From assembly GCA_964387935.1 (NCBI GenBank), contig CAYLZN010000084.1, positions 1 through 19,062 of the forward strand: a DNA stretch of 19,062 nt. Direction: 5' to 3'. This document shows, piece after piece, positions 1-8,351 of this stretch. Below the pieces are notes generated by a model. The model was not told the origin of the DNA. It ran no database searches and saw nothing but the letters and a program-made list of their open reading frames with translations. The stretch's first letter is position 1, and each line of letters begins with the position of its first letter. This stretch comes from CAYLZN01 sp964387935 (GTDB lineage Bacteria; Acidobacteriota; Vicinamibacteria; Vicinamibacterales; JAFNAJ01). A program made the translations under genes and the position numbers.

Positions 1-1
1 A

Positions 2-1192
2 CGCTTCGGTCTCGCCCTCGACCAGGAGCCAGCATCGCGCGAAGAGCGCGCCCGCACGGTTGATCCGCACGTGATACGCGATGCGTCGCAGGTCGTCCAC
101 GGTGTAGCGACGGAGGTCGATGCTGTGAACGCGCGTGCCGCCGCGGTCGGTCACGATCCGGCGGATCGATCCGAGCGGCACCGCGGCCAGCAGCTCGCCC
201 GAGTTGGTCGTCACGATCTTCTGCGCGCGCACGGTCGACATCAGCTCCCACATGGCCGACATCGCGATGGGATGCAGGTGCGCCTCCGCGTCCTCGAGCA
301 CGATGATCGGCTGGGACTCTTCCGTCAGCGTCCGACGTCCGCGCACATCGAGCACGGCCCCGATGAGCGCGACCAGGGCCAGGCTTCTCAGCCCGGTGCC
401 CTGCTTGATGCTCGGTTCGAAGAGTTCGGCGCGGCGGCCGGGTCGGACGGGCGTCTCGGCCAGATCACTGGCGCCACGCGGTGGGCTGGCCGCGGGCGAC
501 CGTCCCCACGACCGTGGAATGGCCAGGTAGGCCTCCGCGGCTTGCAGGCCCTCCCGAAGCTCACCGGGCAGGACCTCGGACGTAACCGCCAGCCTTTCGT
601 AGACCTTCCTGATCTGCTGTTCCAGTCGCCACGCCACGGGATCGACGGGATGTGCCTGTCCTTCGCCGGGTAGCGGGCCTGCATCCGCATCACCGCGCGG
701 CGACAGCTCGACGTACCTGTTCGCCCGAAGGCGCACCAGCGGCGTGAGACGTCGCCACTCCGCCAGCATGCCCGGCGCAGCACTCCCGGCGCGGGCCTCA
801 CCGTCGAACCCGAAGTGCCACCGTCCCTCGACATCGCGGCCTCCGTCGCGAGTCCCACGCACGTGAAGGGCGATCTGCCGCGCGGTAGAGACGGCCGCCC
901 GCGCGAACGGCAGAAAGCGTCGCCACGACCCGACGTCCCACTCGCGCCCTTCCTCTTCGAAGGTCAACGTGATGTGCAGCGTACTGGGCGCGTCGGCGCC
1001 ATCGGCTCGATGGAAATCCCGGCCCTCCAGGACCATGCGATCCGCCTGATCGCTCAGGCACACGGCGAGCGCGTCGAGCACGCTGCTCTTCCCGGAATTG
1101 TTCTCGCCGATGATCGCCGTGGTCGGATCGAAATCGACGCGGGCCTGGCGGAGCCCGCGGAAGTTCGCGATCTCGATTCGACGAAGCAGCAT
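2..1192 (-). CDS. OLD-family (YbjD/DUF2813-like) ATP-dependent endonuclease, C-terminus cut by window edge
   Basis: The frame is open from ATG at 1192 to the left edge (397 codons visible), so the 3' end is missing. The protein opens MLLRRIEIANFRG with a RecF/SMC-type Walker A, GENNSGKSS (residues 29-37). A Walker B/signature region, VLEDAEAHLHP, lies at 298-308. The visible part ends in WLLVEGETEA (about 388-397), the first acidic motif of a TOPRIM nuclease domain. This ABC-ATPase plus TOPRIM order defines OLD proteins. The text around the P-loop and the LHITLTFEE stretch recall E. coli YbjD. OLD proteins are cytosolic nucleases, several of which act in phage defence; the role here is unknown. 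The start lies 5 bases after the FAD subunit stop, so co-transcription with the oxidoreductase genes is likely, although the functions look unrelated. The Shine-Dalgarno sequence is weak. A Gabija GajA cannot be excluded without the downstream gene. Confidence 0.85.
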   Translation of the reverse strand, partial: MLLRRIEIANFRGLRQARVDFDPTTAIIGENNSGKSSVLDALAVCLSDQADRMVLEGRDFHRADGADAPSTLHITLTFEEEGREWDVGSWRRFLPFARAAVSTARQIALHVRGTRDGGRDVEGRWHFGFDGEARAGSAAPGMLAEWRRLTPLVRLRANRYVELSPRGDADAGPLPGEGQAHPVDPVAWRLEQQIRKVYERLAVTSEVLPGELREGLQAAEAYLAIPRSWGRSPAASPPRGASDLAETPVRPGRRAELFEPSIKQGTGLRSLALVALIGAVLDVRGRRTLTEESQPIIVLEDAEAHLHPIAMSAMWELMSTVRAQKIVTTNSGELLAAVPLGSIRRIVTDRGGTRVHSIDLRRYTVDDLRRIAYHVRINRAGALFARCWLLVEGETEA

Positions 1193-1197
1193 CAGCG

Positions 1198-2187
1198 TTA
1201 CCCGACGACCGCGCCGAGCGCCTCCTCGATCACCCCGCGCACCAGCGCGACCTTGTAGCGGTTGTACTCGAGCGGTTGCGCTCCCGCCACGGCCACCTCG
1301 GCCGCCCGCGCGATGACCTTCGCGTCGAGCCTCTGTCCCACGAGAACGGCCTCCACGGCTGGCAGTCGCCACGGCGTTGGCGCCACGCCAGACAGGACGA
1401 CGCGGGCCCGCTCCACCCGGCCGGCACGCATCGCGAGCACCAGCGCGAGCCCGGTCATCGCGAAATCCCACGACCCTCTCGCCCGCACCTTGCGGTACGA
1501 GCTCCTGGTCGCCGGGTCCGCCCGCGGCAGCAGGACCTCGGTCACGATTTCACCGGGCTCGAGGATCGTCTCCCTGGTCAACTCCACGTCGGGCAGGACG
1601 AAGAACTGCTCCATCGGCACGGTGCGGCTCCCCCTGGCGCCCGCGATGCGCACGCTCGCGTCGAGCGCGATGAGCGCCGGGGCCGTGTCCGACGGGTGGA
1701 CGATGTAACAGAAGCTGCCGCCGAAGATGGCGTGATAGTGGTTCTGTCCGTTCATCGCGTAGCAGAGCTCGCCCCCTTTGCGGGCGCACTCGTACTGGCC
1801 ACGGAAGTACCAGCAGCGCGGTCGCTGACAGAGATTGCCCCCGATCGTGCCNNNNNNNNNNGTGCCCTGGCTGCGCAGTTGCGGACTGGCGACGACCGAG
1901 GCGGCCTGGGCCAGCGCCGTGTAGGCGCCCTTCACGGTGGCATCCGCGGCCACGTCCGCGATCGTGGTGAGGGCCCCGATCCGCAGGCCGCCGTCCGGGG
2001 TGGGCGAGATCCCACGAAGCCCCTCGAGGCGTGTGAGGCTGACCACCTTGTGCACGGGCATCACGCCGTCGCGCAGGCACCCGACGAGATCGGTGCCACC
2101 GGCATGAGGACGGGTGGCGGGGCCCTGCAACTGCTTCAACGCGTCCTCGAGCGACGCGGGGCGCACGTAGTCGAAGGTCGGCAGCAT
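1198..2187 (-). CDS. Molybdenum hydroxylase FAD-binding (medium) subunit, PaoB/YagS-like
   Basis: This is the medium subunit of a xanthine dehydrogenase-family enzyme; it carries FAD and passes electrons from the iron-sulphur clusters to an acceptor. It starts at MLPTFDYVRP (ATG 2187), chosen because GAGGGG lies 6 bases upstream, inside the last codons of the large-subunit gene. Upstream in-frame codons belong to a shadow frame. The FAD motifs are AGGTDL (29-34) and TIGGNL. After TIGGNL comes a cysteine-rich insert, CQRPRCWYFR followed by three more Cys (115, 120, 129, 137, 155 once the gap is closed). It resembles the insert that binds an extra [4Fe-4S] cluster in E. coli PaoB and in 4-hydroxybenzoyl-CoA reductase. 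A 10-N gap interrupts the gene just before TIGG; merging the repeated GTGCC ends gives 324 residues with no missing sequence. The subunit call is firm, the exact substrate is not. Confidence 0.93.
   Translation of the reverse strand: MLPTFDYVRPASLEDALKQLQGPATRPHAGGTDLVGCLRDGVMPVHKVVSLTRLEGLRGISPTPDGGLRIGALTTIADVAADATVKGAYTALAQAASVVASPQLRSQGXXXXGTIGGNLCQRPRCWYFRGQYECARKGGELCYAMNGQNHYHAIFGGSFCYIVHPSDTAPALIALDASVRIAGARGSRTVPMEQFFVLPDVELTRETILEPGEIVTEVLLPRADPATRSSYRKVRARGSWDFAMTGLALVLAMRAGRVERARVVLSGVAPTPWRLPAVEAVLVGQRLDAKVIARAAEVAVAGAQPLEYNRYKVALVRGVIEEALGAVVG
1852..1861. other. Assembly gap (10 N) inside the FAD-subunit gene
   Basis: Ten N. The five bases before the gap (1847-1851, GTGCC) are identical to the five after it (1862-1866). 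Merging them gives the coding text RSQGTIGGNL, exactly what the family has at this site. Nothing appears to be missing; the N run is a scaffolding placeholder between contigs whose ends overlap by 5 bases. Confidence 0.9.
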
Positions 2188-2189
2188 GG

Positions 2190-4517
2190 CTATCCCCTCT
2201 TCCCGGCGGGCCGGGTGACTTGCGCCTGCAGCGCCACGAGCACGCGCGCCGGACTCATCGGCGCCTCGGTGAGCCGGAGGCCTGTGGCATGGAACACAGC
2301 GTTCGCCACGGCCGGCGCCGTCGGGATCGTCGCCGGTTCGCCCACGCCCTTGGCGCCGGTGGTGTTGCACTGCGCGTCCTGCGGATCCACGATCACGCAG
2401 GTCTTGTCGGCCGGCGCATCCAGCGCCGTGGGCACCTTGTAGTCGTGGAGGTTCACCGACAGGAGCTTGCCGCGGTGCTCCCGATCCATGATCCGGTCTT
2501 CGGTGAGGGCGAAGCCGATGCCCATCGTGATGCCGCCGAACACCTGGTTGCGGAACGTCAGCGGGTTCAGCACGCGCCCGCTGTCGTGGGCCGCCAGGAA
2601 GCGCAGGACCCTGGTTTCACCCGTGCGCGTGTTCACCTCGACCTCCGCGAACTGCGCGCAGAACGGGTTGATGGCCTTGCCCTCGGGGTTCGGCCCGCGG
2701 TAGCCGACGCCCAGCAGCAGGCCCCGGCGGCTGAACGCCGGGATCTGGGACAGCGCGACCTTCTTCGATGGGTCGCTCCTGGACGTCACCTCGGAGCCTT
2801 TCAGCGTCAGGTCGTCTGCCGGGACCTTCAGGTGGTCTGCCGCCATGGCCAGCAACTGCTGCCTGACCTCGAGGGCGGCGGCACGAATCGCAGGCGATTC
2901 CGTGGGCACGGTCTTGCTGCCGCCGCTCGGGGTCGCAAACTGCGTCGTCGCGGTGTCCGCGTGTTCGATCGAGATGCGATCCACCGGAACGCCGAGCTCC
3001 TCGGCGACGATCTGCGCGCCCCACGTCTTGGTGCCGCACCCGATATCGCTGGCGCCCATGTTGAGGTGCGCGCTGCCGTCGGCGAAGAGCTTCACGATGA
3101 CCGTCGCGGGCGGGCCGCCGTTGCCGCCCTGCCACATGCCGCCGGCCACCCCGACGCCGCGCTTGAGATGGTCGGGCCGCGCCGCGCGTGCCCGGGCCTC
3201 CGTCCAGCCGAAGGCCTTCGCGCCTTCCTCGAGGCACCGCGCGAAGCCGGTGGACGTGTAGGGGATGCCGTTGCGGACCTGGCTCACGGTGGCGACGTTC
3301 TTCAGCCGGAACGCGATCGGGTCCATGCCGATCTTCGCCGCGAGCGCGTCCAACGTCACCTCGAGCGCCCACGCCCCCTGCGGATGCCCGGGGGCCCGGA
3401 AGGGCCGCTGCGGACCGGCGTTGATGAAGGCGTTCTGATTCTCGCACTTCACGTTGGGGCACAGGTAGAGTTCGCGCACGACGTAGTCGGCGGCGCCGGT
3501 GCCACCCTCGGAGTAGGCCCCACCCGTGCCGCGCACGCTCGACTGCAGGGCCACGAGCGAGCCGTCCTTCTTCGCCGCCGCCCGCAGCGTGATCGTGTTG
3601 GCCGGCCGGTTGCCCATCGTCTGGCAGACCTGCTCCCGACTCAGGAACAGGCGCACCGGACGGCCCGCCCGACGCGCCAGCAGCGCCGCGATGACCGAGT
3701 ACTTCCCCGTGTCCAGCTTGGCGCCGAACCCGCCGCCGACGTAGTGGCCGATGACGCGAATGTTGGCCAGGGGCACGCCCAGCGCGCGCGACACCGTGGC
3801 CTGCACGGCGTACACGCCCTGTGTCGATTCCCAGATCGTCAGGCGCGGCCCGTCCCACTTCGCCACGCACCCGTGCAGTTCCATCGCGTTGTGCAGCTCG
3901 CACGGCGTCTCGAACGTGAACTCCACCACGGCGTCGGCCGTGGCGAACGCCGACTCGACGTTGCCCCGCTGGTACGGCTGGGGCGGGGCAATCCGATTCC
4001 CCCCATCCCTGACCGCCGGTGCGTCGGCCTTCAGCGCATCCCCGACCGTGACGACGTGGTCCAGCACGTCGTAGTCCACGCGGATGGCCCGCACGGCGTC
4101 CCACGCCTGGTAAATCGTGTCGGCCGCGACTCCGGCCACCTCTTCGCCCTCGTAACGACAGTGCGGGTCGAACAGGCGACTGGCAAACCCCGCCCGCCCC
4201 CCGTACCAGGGAATCGCGGTGCCCGGCATGCCGTCCTTGACCAGCGCCCTGACACCGGGCATCTGCTCGGCGGCCGCGATGTCGACGCGCATGACCCTGG
4301 CGTGCGCGTGCGGGCACGACAGGATGGCCGCGTGGAGCATGTCGGGCAGCACCACGTCGGACGGGTACACGGCGGTGCCGCTGACGCGGTCGTAGGCGTC
4401 CACCCGGACGATGGGCTTGCCCACGACCGTGGTTTCACCCCACGGCTCCGGGGCGACGGTTGGCGCCTGCGTCTCGGGGAGTGGCCCTTCCCAGTAATAC
4501 AGATCGTCTGGTGCCAT
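2190..4517 (-). CDS. Molybdenum hydroxylase molybdopterin-binding (large, catalytic) subunit, PaoC/YagR/CoxL-like
   Basis: This 775-residue protein is the catalytic subunit that binds the molybdopterin cofactor and hydroxylates an aldehyde or N-heterocycle. Family motifs are in order: the N-terminal aldehyde oxidase a/b hammerhead region (VDAYDRVSGTAVYPSDV onward), ESTQGVYAVQ near 230, GGGFGAK at 261-267, the arginine loop RPFRAPGHPQG, GASDIGCGTKTWGAQ, and the C-terminal GVGEPA whose Glu727 is the expected catalytic base. Length is typical for split bacterial enzymes. It has no signal peptide of its own, so export would be by hitchhiking with the Tat-bearing small subunit, as known for PaoABC. 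The ATG at 4517 lies 3 bases after the small-subunit stop, and the Shine-Dalgarno AGAGGTGA (4521-4528) overlaps that stop. Substrate cannot be read from sequence; aldehyde oxidoreductase is the best guess. No PaoD/XdhC-type maturation factor is visible in the window. Confidence 0.93.
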   Translation of the reverse strand: MAPDDLYYWEGPLPETQAPTVAPEPWGETTVVGKPIVRVDAYDRVSGTAVYPSDVVLPDMLHAAILSCPHAHARVMRVDIAAAEQMPGVRALVKDGMPGTAIPWYGGRAGFASRLFDPHCRYEGEEVAGVAADTIYQAWDAVRAIRVDYDVLDHVVTVGDALKADAPAVRDGGNRIAPPQPYQRGNVESAFATADAVVEFTFETPCELHNAMELHGCVAKWDGPRLTIWESTQGVYAVQATVSRALGVPLANIRVIGHYVGGGFGAKLDTGKYSVIAALLARRAGRPVRLFLSREQVCQTMGNRPANTITLRAAAKKDGSLVALQSSVRGTGGAYSEGGTGAADYVVRELYLCPNVKCENQNAFINAGPQRPFRAPGHPQGAWALEVTLDALAAKIGMDPIAFRLKNVATVSQVRNGIPYTSTGFARCLEEGAKAFGWTEARARAARPDHLKRGVGVAGGMWQGGNGGPPATVIVKLFADGSAHLNMGASDIGCGTKTWGAQIVAEELGVPVDRISIEHADTATTQFATPSGGSKTVPTESPAIRAAALEVRQQLLAMAADHLKVPADDLTLKGSEVTSRSDPSKKVALSQIPAFSRRGLLLGVGYRGPNPEGKAINPFCAQFAEVEVNTRTGETRVLRFLAAHDSGRVLNPLTFRNQVFGGITMGIGFALTEDRIMDREHRGKLLSVNLHDYKVPTALDAPADKTCVIVDPQDAQCNTTGAKGVGEPATIPTAPAVANAVFHATGLRLTEAPMSPARVLVALQAQVTRPAGKRG

Positions 4518-4520
4518 GGC

Positions 4521-5159
4521 TCACCTCTTCAGGTCCGCCGCCTTCGCCACCGCCTTGAAGATGTGGGCGTAGGCTCCGCAGCGACACAGGTTGCCGGCCA
4601 TGCCCAGGCGGATCTCGTCGAGGGTCGGTGCCGGATTCGCCCGCAGCAGCGCTTCGGCGGCCATGACCTGCCCGGGTGTGCAGTAGCCGCACTGAAACGC
4701 ATCCTCTTCGGCGAACGCCCTCTGCGTGGGGCCGAGTTCCTCTCCGCTCATCAGCCCCTCAATCGTGGTGATCTCACGACCGTCGGCCTCGACGGCCAGC
4801 GTCATGCAGGCGTAGCGGGCTTGACCGTCGATGAGCACCGTGCACGCCCCGCACTCGCCACGCTCGCAGCCGACCTTGGTACCGCTCAACCCGAGCCGAT
4901 CGCGCAGCACGTGCAGCAACGACCATCGCGACTCGACGAGCATCTGGTGTCGCCTGCCGTTGACCACGAGCGCAACGGTGCTGAACTGCCCGCCGGTGAC
5001 AACGGCCGGTGCAGACGGCTGGGCCGCGGCTGGCGTGGCGAGACCTGCAGCGGCCGCGGCGCCAAGAGCGCCCGTCCCGACCGAGGTGATGAATCCCCGG
5101 CGGCTCACGCCGGCGCCAGGGCCAGCGCCGACCGGATGATCGTGGCGTTCGTTCTCCAT
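4521..5159 (-). CDS. Molybdenum hydroxylase [2Fe-2S] (small) subunit with Tat signal, PaoA/YagT-like
   Basis: This 212-residue electron-transfer subunit is the first gene of the oxidoreductase operon. The N-terminus has a twin-arginine signal, SRRGFITSVG (Arg20-Arg21), then an Ala/Gly-rich hydrophobic stretch and a probable cleavage site near ATPAAAQ (41-47), so the complex should act in the periplasm. The plant-type [2Fe-2S] ligands are Cys98, Cys103, Cys106 (CERGECGACTV) and Cys118. The second cluster uses Cys157, Cys160 (FQCGYCTPGQ), Cys192 and Cys194 (NLCRCGAY). All eight ligands are present. The start at 5159 is supported by AGGAGG ending 4 bases upstream; the frame is open much further upstream but there it overlaps the divergent kinase gene. 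Gene order small-large-medium differs from E. coli paoABC (small-medium-large). Confidence 0.95.
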   Translation of the reverse strand: MENERHDHPVGAGPGAGVSRRGFITSVGTGALGAAAAAGLATPAAAQPSAPAVVTGGQFSTVALVVNGRRHQMLVESRWSLLHVLRDRLGLSGTKVGCERGECGACTVLIDGQARYACMTLAVEADGREITTIEGLMSGEELGPTQRAFAEEDAFQCGYCTPGQVMAAEALLRANPAPTLDEIRLGMAGNLCRCGAYAHIFKAVAKAADLKR

Positions 5160-5162
5160 GCA

Positions 5163-5169
5163 CCCTCCT
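5163..5169 (-). promoter_or_regulatory. Strong Shine-Dalgarno of the oxidoreductase operon
   Basis: On the minus strand AGGAGGG lies 3 bases before ATG 5159. It is the best ribosome site seen in the window and fixes the start of the small subunit. Spacing is slightly short. Confidence 0.7.
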
Positions 5170-5361
5170 GAGGCGCGCGGCCGGCTGGAGGTCCGGACTC
5201 GCGCGGGAGTGCTGACGACCGTGTGGCGCCGAGGTCGAGAGATGGCGCACGGGCGCGGACGGCCCGGCGCAGGCGCGTCCGCCCTGGGGGTGCCGCGATT
5301 ATCGCCGATGTCGAGGTCCGCCGGAAGGGTGAGGCTGAGCCCGGGCGGCGACTGCAATCGG

Positions 5362-5370
5362 TGGTATCGT
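5362..5370 (+). promoter_or_regulatory. Candidate extended -10 element for the kinase gene
   Basis: TGGTATCGT matches the extended -10 pattern TGnTAnnnT. It would place transcription start near 5377, about 95 bases before the kinase ATG. No -35 hexamer is evident at the right distance, so this rests on one short match. Confidence 0.3.
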
Positions 5371-5471
5371 ACGTCTGGAACGCCACCGACCGACACCGCG
5401 ACGCTCCACGACCGCCCCGCGCGGCGCGCGGAGGGGCGAAGCGCTGTCACGAGGCGCCGCTCGACCGAGTC

Positions 5472-8351
5472 ATGATTGGCGAGATCATCTCCCACTATCG
5501 CATCACCGCGGAGCTGGGCTCCGGCGGCATGGGGATCGTCTACCGCGCCATCGACCAGCGGCTGGGGCGCGAGGTCGCCATCAAGTTCCTGCCCGTCACC
5601 CTCGCTGAGGACCCGTTCGCGCTGGCTCGCTTCGACCGGGAGGCGCGCGTGGCCTCGTCGCTGAACCACCCGAACATCTGCACGGTGCACGACGTGGACC
5701 AGCACGACGGCCGCCCCTTCATCGTCATGGAGCTCTGTCCGGGTCGCACTGTCAAGCAGCTGATCCAGGCGGACGGCCTGACGCTCCCGCTGGCGATGGA
5801 GATTGCGATCCAGACGGCGGCCGCTCTCGAAGCGGCGCACCAGAACGGCGTCGTCCACCGGGATGTGAAGCCGGCCAACCTCATGATCTCGGACTCGGGT
5901 CTCGTGAAGGTGCTCGATTTCGGACTGGCGAAGCACGTTCGCGCGCAGTGGATCTCGTCGCCCGACGATTCCGCGGGGTCGTCCACGGGCGTGCCGTCCG
6001 TCGAGGTCACCAGCCCGGGTATCCGCGTGGGAACCATCGCCTACATGTCGCCGGAGCAGGCACAGGCGCAGCCGCTCGACGCCAGAAGCGATCTGTTCTC
6101 GCTCGGAACGGTCATCTACGAGATGGTCACGCGACAGCGCCCGTTCGTCGGAGAGGCCCCGGGCGTCGTGCTCGATGGGCTGCTTCACCGACCCCCGACC
6201 CCGCTGCGCGCGCTCAACCCGGCCGTGCCGGCCGCCCTCGAAACGGTCGTCGAGCGCGCCCTGCAGAAGGCCCCCGATGTCCGGTATCAGACGGCGACCG
6301 AGTTGCTGGCGGACCTGCACCGCGTGCGGCGACAGCTCGGGCCGTCGAGGCCGGAGTCGCAGGCCGCGGGGGCCGCAGGGGCTCTCTCGACGTCGCCCGC
6401 GGAGCCCGGCCGCCGTCGGCGGAGTCTCGTGTTCGCCGCCGCGCTCCTCGCCGCAACGGCTGGCGCAGGACTGATCGGGCTGCGCGACGGGGTACCCCCG
6501 CTGTCCGAACGCGATGGGGTGCTGATTGCGGGATTGGAGAACCGCACCGGCGAGTCCGTGTTCGACGGGACCCTGTCGCAGGCGTTGGCCGTCCAGCTGG
6601 CGCAGTCCCCGTTTCTCAACCCGGTGCCCGACGATCGCGTGCGTGAGGCCTTGCGCTGGATGGGGCGTCCCCCCGAGGAGCGGCCTGTTGGCGAAGTGGC
6701 CCGGGAGGTGTGCCAGCGCCTGGGCCTGAAGGCGCTCGTGGACGGCTCGCTGTCACGCCTGGGCAATCTCTACGTGCTCATGCTCGATGCGCGGGCCTGC
6801 GACACGGGCGTGTCGCTGGCCCGCGAGCAAGGCTCCGCGCCATCCCAGCAGGACGTCCTGGGCGTGCTGGGCCGTCTGACGTCCACGCTTCGGGCGCGTC
6901 TCGGCGAGTCGCTGAAGTCCGTGCAGCAATTCGACGTCCCGATCGCGCAGGCCAGCACGCCGTCACTCGATGCGTTGAAGGCGTACACGCTCGGCCTCGC
7001 GGAGCGGGCCCGCGGCGCTGAACTCGAGTCCATCCCGTTCTTCGCGCGCGCCCTCGAACTCGACCCGCAGTTTGCGTCCGCGGCCGCGACGCTGTCGACG
7101 GTCTACGGCAATCTGGGCGAGGGCGCTCGTGCCGACCAGTACGGCCGGCTGGCCTACGACCACCGTGAGCGCGTCAGCGAGCGCGAGCGGTTCTTCATCA
7201 CCTATCAGTATTTCGATCGCGTCATCGGCGACGAGCCGCGGGCCGCGGAGACGCTCGAGATGTGGGCCCGGACCTACCCGGGCGATTTCAGACCCCGGAA
7301 TGCACTCGCGATCATCCACAATCGGCTGGGTCGGTACGAGCGCGGCGTCGAGGAGGCCACCGCGGCGCTGAACCGAAGTCGGGGGCATCCGTTCCCCCTG
7401 TCGAACCTCGCGTACGCCTACCGCGGGCTGGGTCGCTTCACCGAGGCGAAACAGACGGCGGAGGAGGCCGTCCGCCTCGGGGTCGAAACGGTGCCGACCC
7501 GGCGACTGCTCTACCAGATCGCGGTCCTCGAAGGCGACGCCGAGGGTGCCGCGCGCCACCTGGCCTGGGGGAAGGGAAAAGCCCGCGAGTTCGACCTCGT
7601 GGCGGCGGAGGGCCAGGTCTTCGCCTACGAGGGCCGTGTCCGTGACGCCGCGGCACGGTTCCGACGCGCGATCGAGCTGGCCGAGCAGCGGTCGCTCGCC
7701 GAAGCGGCCGCATCGGTGGCAGCCCAGGCCGCACTCGTGCACGCGATCTACGGCTACCGGGACCAGGCGGTGACCTTCGCCCGGCGGGCCATCGCGCCAG
7801 CCGCCGAACAGGCGTCGAGCGCGAGCACGAACCCGAGGCTGCGTGCCGTCGTGGCCCTCGGGCTCCTCGGACGTCCCGAGGCGACGAACCTCGCGGAGAT
7901 GGCCGCCGAGCGCTATCCCAGCGCGACGCTCACGCAGTCCATCCTGGTGCCGAGCGCGCGCGCCGCCGTCGCGCTCGCCCAGGGGCGTTCGGCCGACAGC
8001 GTGCTGCTGCTGCGCCCCACCGAGGAGTACGAGCTCGGCTCCTGGGCGTCGCTCATTCCGGTGTACCTCCGGGGCCTCGCGTACCTCCAGAACGGGTCTG
8101 GAGACGAGGCGCTGCAGCAGTTCCAGCGCATCGAGCACCACCGGGGCGCCGACCCGCACTCCCCCGTCTGCGCCGTGGCGCCCCTCGGCGCGGCGCGCGC
8201 GCTCCGGCTCGCCGGGCGGGCGGCAGACAGCCTGGAGGCGTACCAGCGGTTCTTCGACCGGTTCCGGCGCGCGGACGACGATCTTCCCGTGCTGCGCGCG
8301 GCGCGCACCGAGTACGATCGCCTGCGATCGCAGCCCGGGTCGACGCCGTGA
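5472..8351 (+). CDS. Membrane Ser/Thr protein kinase (PknB-like) with TolB-like and TPR C-terminal region
   Basis: This 959-residue protein has a eukaryotic-type kinase domain at about 9-290: glycine loop GSGGMG (16-21), catalytic Lys38, HRDVKPAN (129-136, Asp131), DFG (149-151) and MSPEQ (192-196). All catalytic residues are intact, so it should be active. A Ser-rich insert (about 161-182) sits in the activation segment. Four Arg (314-317) precede a single membrane span (about 318-337), placing the kinase in the cytoplasm. The outer part starts with a TolB/FlgO-like fold (about 345-455) and continues with TPR-like helical repeats to the end. This layout is common in Acidobacteriota, where the tail probably senses or scaffolds partners; the signal is unknown. 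The start MIGEIISHYRI is chosen because kinases of this class begin about 10 residues before the glycine loop. Its stop overlaps the next start by 4 bases. Confidence 0.93.
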   Translation: MIGEIISHYRITAELGSGGMGIVYRAIDQRLGREVAIKFLPVTLAEDPFALARFDREARVASSLNHPNICTVHDVDQHDGRPFIVMELCPGRTVKQLIQADGLTLPLAMEIAIQTAAALEAAHQNGVVHRDVKPANLMISDSGLVKVLDFGLAKHVRAQWISSPDDSAGSSTGVPSVEVTSPGIRVGTIAYMSPEQAQAQPLDARSDLFSLGTVIYEMVTRQRPFVGEAPGVVLDGLLHRPPTPLRALNPAVPAALETVVERALQKAPDVRYQTATELLADLHRVRRQLGPSRPESQAAGAAGALSTSPAEPGRRRRSLVFAAALLAATAGAGLIGLRDGVPPLSERDGVLIAGLENRTGESVFDGTLSQALAVQLAQSPFLNPVPDDRVREALRWMGRPPEERPVGEVAREVCQRLGLKALVDGSLSRLGNLYVLMLDARACDTGVSLAREQGSAPSQQDVLGVLGRLTSTLRARLGESLKSVQQFDVPIAQASTPSLDALKAYTLGLAERARGAELESIPFFARALELDPQFASAAATLSTVYGNLGEGARADQYGRLAYDHRERVSERERFFITYQYFDRVIGDEPRAAETLEMWARTYPGDFRPRNALAIIHNRLGRYERGVEEATAALNRSRGHPFPLSNLAYAYRGLGRFTEAKQTAEEAVRLGVETVPTRRLLYQIAVLEGDAEGAARHLAWGKGKAREFDLVAAEGQVFAYEGRVRDAAARFRRAIELAEQRSLAEAAASVAAQAALVHAIYGYRDQAVTFARRAIAPAAEQASSASTNPRLRAVVALGLLGRPEATNLAEMAAERYPSATLTQSILVPSARAAVALAQGRSADSVLLLRPTEEYELGSWASLIPVYLRGLAYLQNGSGDEALQQFQRIEHHRGADPHSPVCAVAPLGAARALRLAGRAADSLEAYQRFFDRFRRADDDLPVLRAARTEYDRLRSQPGSTP

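Larger units (their letters stand above)
5160..5471. other. Divergent intergenic region between oxidoreductase operon and kinase gene
   Basis: About 310 bases separate two divergent starts, so it must carry promoters for both directions. I see no convincing operator palindrome or small gene. The only promoter-like text is an extended -10 at 5362-5370 on the plus strand. Open frames continue through it on both strands, but only as GC-rich background. Confidence 0.6.

Noticed and set aside
2..1192. Gabija (GajA) identity for the OLD protein
   Set aside because: The visible ATPase part looks closer to YbjD, and no GajB-type helicase can be seen; it cannot be settled without sequence left of the window.
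2220..5171. 983-codon open frame on the plus strand opposite the oxidoreductase genes
   Set aside because: It is antisense to three genes with clear motifs; its translation is rich in Arg, His, Gly and Gln with no domain. Long antisense frames are expected at this G+C content.
5223..5471. Upstream extension of the kinase frame
   Set aside because: The extra residues are Arg-rich and unlike the family; the kinase domain starts normally after MIGEIISHYRI.
5160..6320. Upstream extension of the small-subunit frame on the minus strand
   Set aside because: It would run into the kinase coding region; the Tat signal and the AGGAGG site fix the start at 5159.
6963..8159. 398-codon minus-strand frame opposite the TPR region of the kinase
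   Set aside because: It is a shadow of the kinase tail, with low-complexity Arg/Gly/Glu-rich translation and no recognisable domain.
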